Assembly: GCA_900544135.1 (NCBI GenBank)
Contig: UQTU01000010.1
Location: 22,039-86,038 of the forward strand
DNA length: 64,000 nucleotides
Reading direction: 5' to 3'
From: an uncultured Collinsella sp.
GTDB lineage: Bacteria > Actinomycetota > Coriobacteriia > Coriobacteriales > Coriobacteriaceae
Shown here: positions 44,441-54,788 of the stretch, one piece after another
Layout of the letters: the number at the start of each line of letters is the position of its first letter
How positions within the stretch are numbered: position 1 is the first letter of the stretch
Program-made: the position numbers and the translations under genes
Notes under the pieces: model-generated
Told to the model about the DNA's origin: nothing
The model's input: the letters and a program-made list of their open reading frames with translations, nothing else
Databases searched by the model: none

Positions 44441-44466
44441 TGTTCGTATAGTCACATTTACGAACA
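44441..44466. promoter_or_regulatory. Operator-like palindrome TGTTCGTA-10 nt-TACGAACA
   Basis: Perfect 8-bp arms flank TAGTCACATT; the right arm touches the ribosome-binding site CAGGAG of the next gene. A further TGTTTGTTCTAGAATGTTCG stretch overlaps the left arm. The position suits a repressor site for the sugar-linked DUF4867 gene. Confidence 0.5.
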
Positions 44467-44475
44467 GGAGTGAAC

Positions 44476-45120
44476 ATGCATATCTATTCTGTCAACGATC
44501 CCGAGTTCAAATCCTATGGCAACGTTTGGGATGACGTTCCGTCCGAGCTCACGTCGCCCGTGCTCGAGGCGCTCTCTGCCACGCCCATCCCCGAGGGCAG
44601 CAAGTACGTGGCAAGCGCGTCGGAGCTCGAGGGCGTCAAGGGTGCCGATAAACTGGGCTTTCTCATGTTTGGCGGCCGTCCTTTCCAGCTGGGCTGGTGC
44701 AACGGCCACAACACGCAGCTCAACTGCCTGGAGTATCACCGCGCCAGCGAGTTTAACCTGGGCGCCCGCGACTTTATCCTGCTCGTGGCGCATCGCTGGG
44801 AGATCGAGGACGGCAAGCTCGACACTGCGTGCGTCAAGGCGTTCCGCGTGCCGGCGGGTACGGTCGTCGAAGTCTTCAACACCACGCTTCACTACACGCC
44901 CTGCATGGTCGACGGCGGCGGCTTCCAGGTGATGGTGGCGCTGCCGGCGGGCACCAATGGCCCGCGCCCCGAGGCTGCGGCCGACATGCCCGCGGCCGGT
45001 GACAGCTACTGCTACTGGAAGGCCGACAAGTGGGTTCTCTGCCACGCCGACAGCCCCAAGGCTGCCGAGGGCGGCTACGTGGGCCTCATCGGCAAGAACC
45101 TCGACATCGCCTGTGACTAG
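44476..45120 (+). CDS. DUF4867 family protein (cupin-like, sugar-linked)
   Basis: A 214-residue cytoplasmic protein started at the ATG at 44476; an in-frame GTG at 44470 overlaps the ribosome-binding site. It has beta-rich, cupin-like strands: VWDDVPSEL early, FGGRPFQLGWCNGHNTQLNCLEYHRASEF in the middle as two segments, and VPAGTVVEVFNTTLHYTPC. This pattern matches DUF4867 proteins, found near sugar catabolism genes in Firmicutes and Coriobacteria. The biochemical role is unknown. An operator-like palindrome lies directly upstream and a GH1 gene follows after 345 bp of repeats. Confidence 0.7.
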   Translation: MHIYSVNDPEFKSYGNVWDDVPSELTSPVLEALSATPIPEGSKYVASASELEGVKGADKLGFLMFGGRPFQLGWCNGHNTQLNCLEYHRASEFNLGARDFILLVAHRWEIEDGKLDTACVKAFRVPAGTVVEVFNTTLHYTPCMVDGGGFQVMVALPAGTNGPRPEAAADMPAAGDSYCYWKADKWVLCHADSPKAAEGGYVGLIGKNLDIACD

Positions 45121-45128
45121 CATCTTCC

Positions 45129-45265
45129 GTCTCGATTTGTAACATCTAGCGGGCTAAATCGTCTCTACCTGTTACAGATTTAGACAAACTGCGGGGGGCT
45201 GCCCGAAAATCTCGATCTGTAACACCAAGCCCGGTTTTGGTTGCCTAACTGTTACAGATCGAGAC
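45129..45265. repeat. Tandem GTCTCGATCTGTAACA palindromes
   Basis: Two direct copies of a palindrome: 45129-45144/45170-45185 and 45209-45224/45250-45265. Arms are GTCTCGATYTGTAACA with 13/16 and 15/16 matches; loops of 25 nt differ. The period is 80 bp. The rest of the 345-bp gap before the GH1 gene holds the next hairpin and no gene. Confidence 0.7.
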
Positions 45266-45279
45266 AAGCCGGTCCCAAA

Positions 45280-45312
45280 CCACCACAAAGGTGTCTGTCC
45301 CCTTTGTGGTGG
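45280..45312. repeat. CCACCACAAAGG hairpin, copy 1
   Basis: Perfect 12-bp arms, CCACCACAAAGG and CCTTTGTGGTGG, around TGTCTGTCC. A second copy is at 58921-58950. There is no T run, so a terminator role is doubtful. Confidence 0.65.
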
Positions 45313-45462
45313 ATTGGACAGGTGGGTATCAAAAAGTGTCAGGTGGGGTGGCTGCCGGGCGCCTGCACGCGAAAAGAAGTGTCGACCCGCGCTGTTGTCG
45401 TTGAGTGGTACCCCGTTTGCGGGGATCCTGAAATCAGGACAAGCAGCGTGCGAAAGGATTGA

Positions 45463-46896
<1,434 letters not shown>

Positions 46897-46932
46897 GGAA
46901 GCTGAGACACTCAACTTCAGAGTCTCCTAATC

Positions 46933-46971
46933 AAGGCGCCCGGCGAGCAGTTAATGCTCACCGGGCGCCTT
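46933..46971 (+). terminator. Hairpin after the GH1 gene
   Basis: AAGGCGCCCGG...CCGGGCGCCTT with inner GAGCA/TGCTC. Very stable, only a short T tail; likely terminator. Confidence 0.7.
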
Positions 46972-47038
46972 GCCGTCTGCGGATTTTGGGACATGCGGCC
47001 CGCTTTTTCGGCCCATCTGTCGGTACACTAAAGGGACT

Positions 47039-48922
47039 ATGGGTACCCGCGAGCGACATATCGGCCACGCGGCCGCCCGGACCGCGCCAGTTGCGGATCC
47101 CAGGGGTGGCAGGCTCTTCGCCATGCCGCGATTCCTTGTTGGCATAACACATCAGGTGTACCGTCATCGCGTCTTTGCTATCGCCGGCGCCATCACCGCG
47201 CTGTTCCTCATGCTTTTGGCGGTCTTGCCGGCGCTGTTCGCCTTCGACCCCAAACTTTCTAACGCCGTGCCCGCCTATAGCAAGGTGTCCGAAGAGGTCG
47301 TGGATGCGCTCGCCCATTCGAGCTCTCTCCCGCTGCTTGTCGCCGCAATTGTATTTTCGATCTGGGGCGTATCGGTCTATCTGCGCTGTTTGGACTATGT
47401 GTTGCGTCGCCGCCTTGTTGCCGTCGCCACCATCTGCGCCCTGTGGATGATCGAAGTCATTCTCAAGTACAAGTCGTTCACGCCGTTCTATGCCACCGTG
47501 CTGTGGTATCTGTACTACGTGCCCATGACGCTCATTCCGCTGCTCTACCAGCTCTGCGGCCTGCGCCTTGCGGGCCTGGAACAACACCGCCTGGGTCGCC
47601 GCTACTGCGCTGCGCTGTGGATTGCGGCCATCCTGCTTATCGGATTTGTGCTCACCAACGATTTTCATCAGCAGGTCTTCCGCTTTGATCGCACAAGCGA
47701 CACCTGGAGCAACGATTACACGTACGGCTGGGGTTATTTCGCCGTCCTCGTGTGGACGGCCTTTGACTTCGTGGCCTTTTTTATCCTGGTTGGTCGGTCC
47801 TCTTCCTTTCGCATCCAGCGTTTCTCGGGCACGGCGGCGCTCGTACTACTGGGCGGCGCATTCTTTGCCGTCTCGTATGCTCTGCGCGTGCCCTGGGCAT
47901 GGAGGCTCAACTTTTCGCTCGTCTATTGCGTCCTGTGCGTGGTGGCGATGGAAATCTGTCTCGATTGCGGTGTCATTCCGTCGTATCACGACATCGCCGG
48001 CATCTTCGACACCTTACCGCTTGACCTCAAAGTTCTAACGCGCGACCTGCAGGAAGTCTATGCCACGCCGGTGTCAAAGCCAATGCCGGTAGGCGTGTGC
48101 GAGGAGTTGCGGACCCAGGAGCACGGCCGCGCCCATGCCTTTGCCGTGGCGTCCGATCCCGATGTGATGTACCGTGCCTTTCCACTGCTGGGCGGATCGG
48201 CCCTGCTTGCCCAAGACGTGTCGGAGCTCAACGAGCTTAACCGTGAACTGGCACATCGTCGCATGGAGCTGCAGCGTCAAAACGAGCTGCTCGCCGCCGA
48301 CTACGACCTTAAGACGCATTTGGCAGATCAAGAGGCCGAGACCTTGCTGGTCCAAGACGTGGACCAAGCGCTTGCCCGCGCGCTCGAAGGGATGTACGAC
48401 CTGCTGAGCTCGCTGCCGCCGTTGACCGACGAAGCGTCTTCGCACGAGCGTTACCGCATGCTGCAGCGCGCCAAGATGCTCGTCGCCTATTGCAAGCGCA
48501 AGGGGTCGCTCACGTTGGCACAGCACGGGGAGAGCGGTTTTGATCGAGACCGCATCCAGCTCATTGCCAACGAGCTCGCAAGCGACCTGCGCACCATCGA
48601 TATCGATTGCGCCTCGATTATCGCCATACGGCGCCCGATGCATGCCAGTACGGTAAGCGCCCTGTACGACTGCGTGTATGACTTTGCGTTTTTTGCCTAC
48701 ACCACCGACCATCCGGCGCTTATGTATCACTTGGGCGACCATGACCGATGCAGTGTCGAGCTGCGCGCCACGCTTTTTTCCAACGATGATGCAGATCTTT
48801 CGCAGACGCCCGCTGCGCAAGAGCTCGAAAGCGCTTTGCAAGGGCGCAACGTGGCATATCGCCTTGAGGGCGAGCCCGGCCAGCTGCGCATGATCGTCTT
48901 GATGCCGAGGGCGGGTGAGTGA
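47039..48922 (+). CDS. 7TM sensor protein with degenerate histidine-kinase C-terminus
   Basis: A 627-residue protein started at the ATG at 47039 (MGTRERHIG) behind AAAGGGA; a longer frame to 46970 overlaps the GH1 terminator. Seven or eight helices (about 40-300) resemble the 7TM sensor region of histidine kinases. A coiled coil follows (ELNRELAHRRMELQRQNELL). The last 200 residues sit where DHp and HATPase domains would be, but I see no phosphorylatable H-box and no N, G1 or G2 box. It overlaps the next kinase gene closely and is probably a sensing partner. An ATG at 47123 is an alternative start. Confidence 0.65.
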   Translation: MGTRERHIGHAAARTAPVADPRGGRLFAMPRFLVGITHQVYRHRVFAIAGAITALFLMLLAVLPALFAFDPKLSNAVPAYSKVSEEVVDALAHSSSLPLLVAAIVFSIWGVSVYLRCLDYVLRRRLVAVATICALWMIEVILKYKSFTPFYATVLWYLYYVPMTLIPLLYQLCGLRLAGLEQHRLGRRYCAALWIAAILLIGFVLTNDFHQQVFRFDRTSDTWSNDYTYGWGYFAVLVWTAFDFVAFFILVGRSSSFRIQRFSGTAALVLLGGAFFAVSYALRVPWAWRLNFSLVYCVLCVVAMEICLDCGVIPSYHDIAGIFDTLPLDLKVLTRDLQEVYATPVSKPMPVGVCEELRTQEHGRAHAFAVASDPDVMYRAFPLLGGSALLAQDVSELNELNRELAHRRMELQRQNELLAADYDLKTHLADQEAETLLVQDVDQALARALEGMYDLLSSLPPLTDEASSHERYRMLQRAKMLVAYCKRKGSLTLAQHGESGFDRDRIQLIANELASDLRTIDIDCASIIAIRRPMHASTVSALYDCVYDFAFFAYTTDHPALMYHLGDHDRCSVELRATLFSNDDADLSQTPAAQELESALQGRNVAYRLEGEPGQLRMIVLMPRAGE

Positions 48923-48924
48923 CG

Positions 48925-50418
48925 ATGCAGATTTCGCTCATCCTTCCCCAAATCGTTGCGCTCGATGTTGTCTTTGCCCTGACTGCGTGTCTGCAGACGA
49001 TCCACGTCCCGCTCATCGCATCGCGCCGCTCGTCCTATAACCGTAAGGTGATTTGCGCCTACGAGGCGAGTCTTGTGCTTCACCTGATGATTTCGGCGCT
49101 CATCTTATTCGCGTCGTCTGGCTCGTATCTGGTGGCGCCGCTTGACGTTTGCGCCAGGGCAATGGGCGGAGTGCTGTGGCTCAATGCCGCGATTTTTGCC
49201 TATGGCGTGGTGCTTATGGTGCGCTATCGTCGCCCCGTCATGCTGGTCGAGCTGCTGCTTGTTGTCGCCGTTACACCGCCGGTGGTTTTTGCCATGGGCT
49301 CGGCGTGGACCGTTGTCCTTATCGCAGAGGGAGCGTTCTTCCTGTTCCGCTCCATCGCGGCGCTCTTGATGGACGTCCGTAACCGCCAGGAGGATATCAC
49401 CGCGTTCTCGACGATCGAGACCATCAACGTGATTCCCGTGGGCATCCTGTATCTGGACCCGAGGGGCCGTCCGCTGCTCATGAACCGCTGCATGCGCAAA
49501 AACCTGGTGGAACTTCATATGCCCACCGATCTAGGTGACATGAGCGGCACATGGAACGACCTGCGCAAACTTAGCATGCAAATGCCCGAAAGCAGTAGGA
49601 ACCGTGTGCGGATTAACTTGGATCGTTTTGGTGATGCTCGCGCCGTGATCGAGATTTCTCCCGCCGAGATTCGCCTATTTGTGCACGATGAGGTTATGGT
49701 TTCGGGCCGCCTCTTTGAGCGCATTATCGGCTTGGACGTGACGGAATACGCACACGCCTACGACCGCCTGGCGCAAGCCAACCACCTGCTTGAGCTTGCG
49801 GGCCAAGAGCTCCAGGCCCAGATCGAAGAAGTTAAAAAGGTTGCCGACAATGCGGCCTACCTACGTATGCGTGCCCGCGTGCACGACGTGATCGGGCAGC
49901 GCCTGTCCATTCTTCATCGCTATTTGGAGGAGGGACGTCTGGACGATGAGTCGCTCGAGCAGATTGACCCGTTGCTGCGTTCAATCGCCGCCGATTTGCG
50001 CAGTGGCGGTGCTAGCGAGCCTGCAGAGCAGCTGGGTGATATCGTCCATGCTTTTGGCCTGGTGAGTGTGCAGATCGATGTTGAGGGCGCGCTGCCTGAG
50101 GACGCGCGTGTCGCCGTCGCATTTTTGCAGATCATTCGCGAGGCCTCGACCAATGCCACCAAGCATGCGCAGGCGCATCGGGTCCATGTACGCCTGTGGC
50201 AGGAGGGGACGGATGCTGACGCCGTCGCGCGCATGACGATTTCTAACGACGGGTCCCCGGCCCCCGTATCGTATCGCGAGGGAACGGGTATCCCAGGTAT
50301 GAGGCATGTCGCGCAAGATCTGGGTGGCAGCCTGGAGGTCCACGCCGCCCCGCCCTTTACGCTTGCGGTATCCATTCCGCTTAACGCCAGCGACACGTCC
50401 CAAAGGAGAAACTCATGA
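48925..50418 (+). CDS. Sensor histidine kinase
   Basis: A 497-residue kinase. About five helices come first (residues 1-150), then a PAS-like region (about 160-275), a coiled coil and a HisKA_3-like motif, MRARVHDVIGQRLS, with H320. The HATPase core has LQIIREASTNATKHAQA (N box) and REGTGIPGMRHVAQDLGG (G box). Start chosen at the ATG at 48925, behind GGTGAG; a GTG at 48919 overlaps the preceding stop. Its stop overlaps the regulator gene by four bases. Together with the degenerate 7TM protein it forms a three-gene signalling unit. Confidence 0.88.
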   Translation: MQISLILPQIVALDVVFALTACLQTIHVPLIASRRSSYNRKVICAYEASLVLHLMISALILFASSGSYLVAPLDVCARAMGGVLWLNAAIFAYGVVLMVRYRRPVMLVELLLVVAVTPPVVFAMGSAWTVVLIAEGAFFLFRSIAALLMDVRNRQEDITAFSTIETINVIPVGILYLDPRGRPLLMNRCMRKNLVELHMPTDLGDMSGTWNDLRKLSMQMPESSRNRVRINLDRFGDARAVIEISPAEIRLFVHDEVMVSGRLFERIIGLDVTEYAHAYDRLAQANHLLELAGQELQAQIEEVKKVADNAAYLRMRARVHDVIGQRLSILHRYLEEGRLDDESLEQIDPLLRSIAADLRSGGASEPAEQLGDIVHAFGLVSVQIDVEGALPEDARVAVAFLQIIREASTNATKHAQAHRVHVRLWQEGTDADAVARMTISNDGSPAPVSYREGTGIPGMRHVAQDLGGSLEVHAAPPFTLAVSIPLNASDTSQRRNS

Positions 50419-51038
50419 TCCGCGTGTTAATTGTCGAAGATCAGGCCATCCTGCGCGAGAGCCTGGCGCGCTCCGTTGGCGACCAGCCCGATATGATCGT
50501 TGTTTCCGCCATCGCCGATGCCTCCGAGGCCTTGGGCGTCGCGCTCAAGGAGCGTCCGGACATGATACTGATGGATGTGTGCACCGAGCACGATTCAAAC
50601 GGCATCGTGGCGGCGGCACGCATCAAGGAGCAGCTGCCTGAGTGTCGCATCATCATCATGACAGGCATGCCCGAGATCACCTTTGTCGATCAGGCCCGCG
50701 AGGCGGGCGTCGATAGCTTTGTGTACAAGAACGTCGGTATCGACGAGCTGTTCGCCGTGATGCGCTCCACGCTGGCGGGCTATTGCACGTTTCCCAAGCC
50801 GCCCGAGAGCATTTTTTCGGGCACGGCAGCTCTCGACGACGTCGAGCTATCGATTTTGCGCCTTGCCTGCGAGGGCAAGAGCCGCCGCGAAATCGCGGCC
50901 GAGCTGTTTATGAGCGAGGGCACCATCAAGCGTCGCATCTCGGAGATCCTGAGCAAGACCGGCTACGACAACATCATGCGCCTGGCCGTGCATGCGGTGA
51001 CCGAGGGCAGCATCGTTCCCAACATGGAGCGCCCGTAA
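50415..51038 (+). CDS. NarL/LuxR-family response regulator
   Basis: A 207-residue regulator with phospho-acceptor D54 (MILMDVCTE), acidic pocket EDQ at 8-10, and K in FVYKNVG. The HTH is LDDVELSILRLACEGKSRRE and GTIKRRISEILSKTG. In this HTH the usual VxxH/VKxHI reads IKRRI. The ATG overlaps the kinase stop. The target is unknown; no divergent or downstream plus-strand operon adjoins it. Confidence 0.92.
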   Translation: MIRVLIVEDQAILRESLARSVGDQPDMIVVSAIADASEALGVALKERPDMILMDVCTEHDSNGIVAAARIKEQLPECRIIIMTGMPEITFVDQAREAGVDSFVYKNVGIDELFAVMRSTLAGYCTFPKPPESIFSGTAALDDVELSILRLACEGKSRREIAAELFMSEGTIKRRISEILSKTGYDNIMRLAVHAVTEGSIVPNMERP

Positions 51039-51074
51039 TCGACGCGCTCACCCGTGCTCCGGCGCCGCAAAGAT

Positions 51075-51115
51075 AGGCCGCCCACCGTTTCGCATCTAAA
51101 AACGGCGGGCGGCCT
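51075..51115 (+). terminator. Terminator after the response regulator
   Basis: AGGCCGCCCACCGTTT pairs with AAACGGCGGGCGGCCT, one mismatch, then GCTTGT. Confidence 0.72.
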
Positions 51116-51148
51116 GCTTGTATGGGCAGCGCTGTCGGCATAAAGCGG

Positions 51149-51179
51149 CGGGGTCGCAGGATCATTTCCTGCGGCCCCG
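51149..51179 (-). terminator. Terminator for the minus-strand zinc-ribbon cassette
   Basis: CGGGGTCGCAGGA-TCAT-TTCCTGCGGCCCCG. Read on the minus strand it lies 50 bp past the lipoprotein stop and is followed by CCGCTTTATG. Confidence 0.6.
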
Positions 51180-51228
51180 TCTGGTGTGCGCGGATGTGTC
51201 CGCCAACCGCGGCTGATGTTACGTGCCG

Positions 51229-52071
51229 TTACGCGATGGTTGCGCTGTAGGAGGCGACGTCCTCGTAGGAATCGGTCAGGTAGGCGTCGATGCCGATGGT
51301 CGTGTTGACCAGGTCGTCAAGGCTGTCAAGCTCGCCGCTCGAGAACGTGAATTCCTCGGTGGCGTTGGTGCCGGGCATCAGGTGAGCCGAGAACCAGGGT
51401 TCCTTCATGGTGCCGTTGACGTTGGTCTTGCCGGAAGGAGCGTAGAAGGTCAGGTCCTTGTCGCTCTTGTTGGTGATGTTGACGACAAAGCCGATGTCGC
51501 CCCAGTCGTCCTTGAACTTCTCGGTGATGGTGATGGTGCACAGGTCGTCATCGGCGACGGTGATGGCGGGGGAGATTTCGATGCTCTGGACGTCGTCGTC
51601 TTCGACGGCCTCATCGATCTCTTCTTCCTTCTCGGCGTTCTCGCGATCCTTCTTCACCGTACCGGACAGATCCTTGTCGGACTTCGTAAAGATAATCTTG
51701 TCGCCGTCCACCTCCAGGACGAGCTTGTCGTCCTTAAGCTTCAGGTCGTGCGACTCATCTTCGGCGGTAATCGTTACGGTGGTGGCGTCCTTGGCCTCCC
51801 ATTTCAGGTCGGCGACCTCAAGGAACATGTCGAGGACGCCCGTGCCGTCTTCGTCGAGGATCAGGATACAGTTGAGGCCCCACTCCTTGAGCATATCCAT
51901 GTACTCATCGGTGAGCTCTTCGCCCTCCGTGGTTCCACCCGAGAGCTTCCAGCTGCCGACGAAGTTGGCCTTGGGGTCTTTGCCGCCGCCGCTGCAGCCC
52001 GTCAGGGCAAAGGCGAGCGCCAGGACGCATGTCAGAAATGCGAGTACGGACTTTTTGAACGTTGTCTTCAT
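51229..52071 (-). CDS. Lipoprotein of unknown function
   Basis: A 280-residue lipoprotein: Lys-rich N-terminus, hydrophobic stretch and lipobox ALTGC (C26). Residues 35-125 form a beta-rich lipocalin-like segment (NFVGSWKLSGG, DGTGVLDMFL, KDATTVTITAEDE). An acidic linker (about 130-160) follows, then a second beta domain with NITNKSDKDLTFYAPSG, the style of DUF4352/DUF5067 Ig-like lipoprotein domains. It is the last gene of the minus-strand run, 81 bp after the SPFH gene. AGGAG precedes the start. Confidence 0.75.
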   Translation of the reverse strand: MKTTFKKSVLAFLTCVLALAFALTGCSGGGKDPKANFVGSWKLSGGTTEGEELTDEYMDMLKEWGLNCILILDEDGTGVLDMFLEVADLKWEAKDATTVTITAEDESHDLKLKDDKLVLEVDGDKIIFTKSDKDLSGTVKKDRENAEKEEEIDEAVEDDDVQSIEISPAITVADDDLCTITITEKFKDDWGDIGFVVNITNKSDKDLTFYAPSGKTNVNGTMKEPWFSAHLMPGTNATEEFTFSSGELDSLDDLVNTTIGIDAYLTDSYEDVASYSATIA

Positions 52072-52152
52072 GGTGTCCTCCTTTATCGAACGAAACCCAT
52101 AGAAGCAAATGCGGGGGTGGCGGACCCCCCCGCCAATTACCAGATAGAGGGG

Positions 52153-53394
52153 TTATGGCCTGGGCGTTCCGCAGTTGCTGCAGAACTTGCCGCCGTTTTC
52201 GCTGCCGCAGTTGGGGCAGAACCACTTGGCCGGTGCCGGGGCGGGTGCGGGACTGCCGCACTCGGGGCAGAACTTGCCGGTGTTGGTGGCACCGCAGCTG
52301 CAGGTCCACGTGCCGGCCGCGGGGGCAGCGGCGGGAGCCGGTGCGGGGGCGGGTGCCGGAGCCGGCTGCGGGGCGGCCTGCTGCTGTGCCTGGCCGGCGG
52401 CGAACAGCTGGCTGGCATTCATGCCGCCCATGCCGCCTGCCATGCCCATGCCCATAAAGCCGGCCATCGCGCCGTTGGGGTTGGCGGCTGCCGCGCGCAT
52501 CGCATCGCTCTGGGCGCTGGCGATGTTGGCGGCCGCCATGGTGGGATCGCGCATGACCGCGGCCTTCTGCAGGTCCTTGATCATCTGCTCGTCTTCTTGC
52601 GAAGCGGCGATGGAGTTGACGCCAAAGCTCACGATCTCGACACCGCGCAGGTCGCGCCAGTCGGCCGAGAGGACCTCGTTGAGCGCGCGGGCGAGCTCGG
52701 TGGTGTGACCGGGGATGGCGCTGTAGCGAATGCCCATTTCCGAGATCTTGGCAAAGGCGGGCTGCAGGGCGGTGAGCAGCTCGGACTTAAGCTGGCTGTC
52801 GATCTTATCGCGCGTGTAGCTATCGGTCACGTTGCCGCACACGTTGGTGTAGAACAGCAGCGGGTTGGTGATGCGGTACGAATACTCGCCGTTGCAGCGA
52901 ACGGAGATGTCGACGTCCAGGCCAATGTTGTTATCGACCACGCGGAAGGGCACAGGCGAGGCGGTGCCGTACTTGTTACCGATGATCTCCTTGGTGTTGA
53001 TGAAGTAGACGCGCTGGTCCTTGCCTGCGTCGCCGCCAAAGGTAAAGCGGCTGCCGATATTGGCGAACGTCTCCTTGATGGAGTCGCCCAGGTTGCCGCT
53101 AAAGACGCTCGGCTCGCTGCCGGTGTCAAAGACGAACTCGCCGGGCTCCAGCGCGACCTCGATGATCTTGCCGTTTTGCACCACGAGCATGCCCTGGCCG
53201 TCGTTGACGGCGATGACGGAGCCGTTGGAGATGACGTTGTCCTCGCCGCGCGTGTTGGAGCTGCGGCCGCCGGTGCGCTTGCTGCCCTTGCAGGCCAAGA
53301 CGTCAGCGGGCATCGATTCGCAATAGATAAATTCCTTCCACTGGTCGGCCATGACGCCGCCGGCAGCACCCAATCCAGCTTTCAAGAGTCCCAT
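52153..53394 (-). CDS. SPFH-domain protein with double C-terminal zinc ribbon (YdjI-like)
   Basis: A 413-residue protein. Residues 20-290 form a band-7/SPFH domain of the virion core protein/YdjI type (QWKEFIYCESMPADVLACKG near the start; CNGEYSYRITNPLLFY; LRGVEIVSFGVNSIAASQED). A Met/Gly/Ala-rich stretch and a Pro-Ala repeat linker follow. Two zinc ribbons end the protein: CSCGATNTGKFCPECG and CPNCGSENGGKFCSNCG. Such proteins cluster with DUF4428 and TFIIB-like zinc-ribbon proteins, as here. The role is unknown; membrane microdomain scaffolding is a guess from SPFH. Confidence 0.85.
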   Translation of the reverse strand: MGLLKAGLGAAGGVMADQWKEFIYCESMPADVLACKGSKRTGGRSSNTRGEDNVISNGSVIAVNDGQGMLVVQNGKIIEVALEPGEFVFDTGSEPSVFSGNLGDSIKETFANIGSRFTFGGDAGKDQRVYFINTKEIIGNKYGTASPVPFRVVDNNIGLDVDISVRCNGEYSYRITNPLLFYTNVCGNVTDSYTRDKIDSQLKSELLTALQPAFAKISEMGIRYSAIPGHTTELARALNEVLSADWRDLRGVEIVSFGVNSIAASQEDEQMIKDLQKAAVMRDPTMAAANIASAQSDAMRAAAANPNGAMAGFMGMGMAGGMGGMNASQLFAAGQAQQQAAPQPAPAPAPAPAPAAAPAAGTWTCSCGATNTGKFCPECGSPAPAPAPAKWFCPNCGSENGGKFCSNCGTPRP

Positions 53395-53442
53395 GGTGAT
53401 CTTCCTTTCTCGTCAAAGGCCGGGTGGTATTGGTCAGAATGG

Positions 53443-54764
53443 CTAATCGTCCTTGTTGTCCTTCATGACAACGGTGGTCTCGGTGTGGCTGAAGGTGTCG
53501 TGCTTCTCGGTCAGGTCGAGCTCGCCGCAGTAGCAGTCGGCGTGGGTGGCCTCGTTGGCCGTCTTGAGCTGGCCTACCAGCAGCACGTCTGCGATGATCA
53601 CGATGATCAGCGGCGCGACGATGTTGATGAGGATGCCCTCGACATCAAAGGTGAGGTAATCCGGATCGAAGGCGTTCTCGCCCATAAAGAGAATCTGGGA
53701 AAGGACAAATCCGATCGCAAAGAACAGCACCGAGGCGATAGCGAGCTTGGGCTTGGAGCAGGGAAGCTCGCCGACCATGCGGCCGGTTTGGCCGTTCATG
53801 GCAAACAGGTAACTCTTGCCGTTCCACGAGGTAGAGAGCATCCACACGGGGAACAGAGCATAATCGTTTTCTTCCCAGGTGTAGTCGAGCTGCTTGCTTT
53901 CGACCGTGGCGTCGTCGTACTCGTCGACGACGGTCTCGCGCAGGGCCGAGATCGTGCTCTCCTCCATGCGGCGCTCGGCGCGCGCCTTGCAGGTTTCGCA
54001 ATCCTCGTCATAGCGGTTGGCGATGTAGCCGGGCATATAGGCGACCGAGAACGGGCGCAGCGCGTCGTAGTCAAACGGCTCGATGGCGTCCATGTGGCCG
54101 TCGGGCATCTTGGACGATCCGTCGACGGGCACGCGCTCAAACGAGATATTGCCCTTACGGTAGGCGTCGTAGTGGTCGGTGGTCGTGACGGTGCGGTCGG
54201 ATTCCTCGGTCACGGCCTCGTTGGTCGCGTCAAAGTACACTTCGCCGGCAACGCGGGCGCCGTAGAGCCAAAACGGCACGTAAACGCCTTGGACCTCGTC
54301 GATGTGGTTGCCGGTGACAAAGCTCTTGGGCAGCAGGATTTTACCCTTGTAGTGGTCTTTGAGCGCGGCCATGACATCGTCGCGCCCGAGCTTAAACGGA
54401 ATCACCAGGTCGGGTGAGAAGTCGCCCGAGAGCTGGCCGGGTGCCACGGCGGAGTTGCCGCAGTACGGGCAGGTGGTGACGGCGACGGTGCCGTCGGACA
54501 CGAGCTCGGCGCCGCACGACGAGCAGATGTAGCCGGCGTTTTGAGCCAGCTCCTGCACGGCATCGTCGACAGCAGGCTTGGGGGCCGCGGCTGCGGCATC
54601 GGCTTTGGCATCTGCCTTGTCCTGGCGCTCGCGATAGAGGGCCTCGACTTCTTCGACTTCAAAACGCGAATCGCAGTAGTCGCAGACGAGCTTTTGCTCG
54701 GCACTGGCAAAGTGAAGGGGCCGCCACACGCGGGGCACTGATAGTTGACGCTCTCGAAGGCCAT
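53443..54764 (-). pseudogene. TFIIB-type zinc-ribbon membrane protein, frameshifted near its 5' end
   Basis: The natural start is the ATG at 54764 (MAFESVNYQCPACGGP), whose first zinc knuckle CPAC is then cut off by a frameshift. The remaining frame from 54738 on carries LHFASAEQKLVCDYCDSRFE, a second zinc ribbon (CSSCGAE...CPYCGN), a domain ending PFSVAYMPGYIANRYDED, a CxxC-like ETCKAR, and two helices near residues 345 and 380. The two parts join if one C is added to the run of four (54717-54720 read as G on the plus strand). Either a real one-base deletion or a sequencing error; the product may still start at 54738. Confidence 0.75.
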
Positions 54765-54788
54765 GATCGGTCCTTTCGCTGCCGGAGG

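Noticed and set aside
45129..45312. CRISPR array
   Set aside because: Only two imperfect palindromic units with unequal loops, no short identical repeats with regular spacers, no cas genes.
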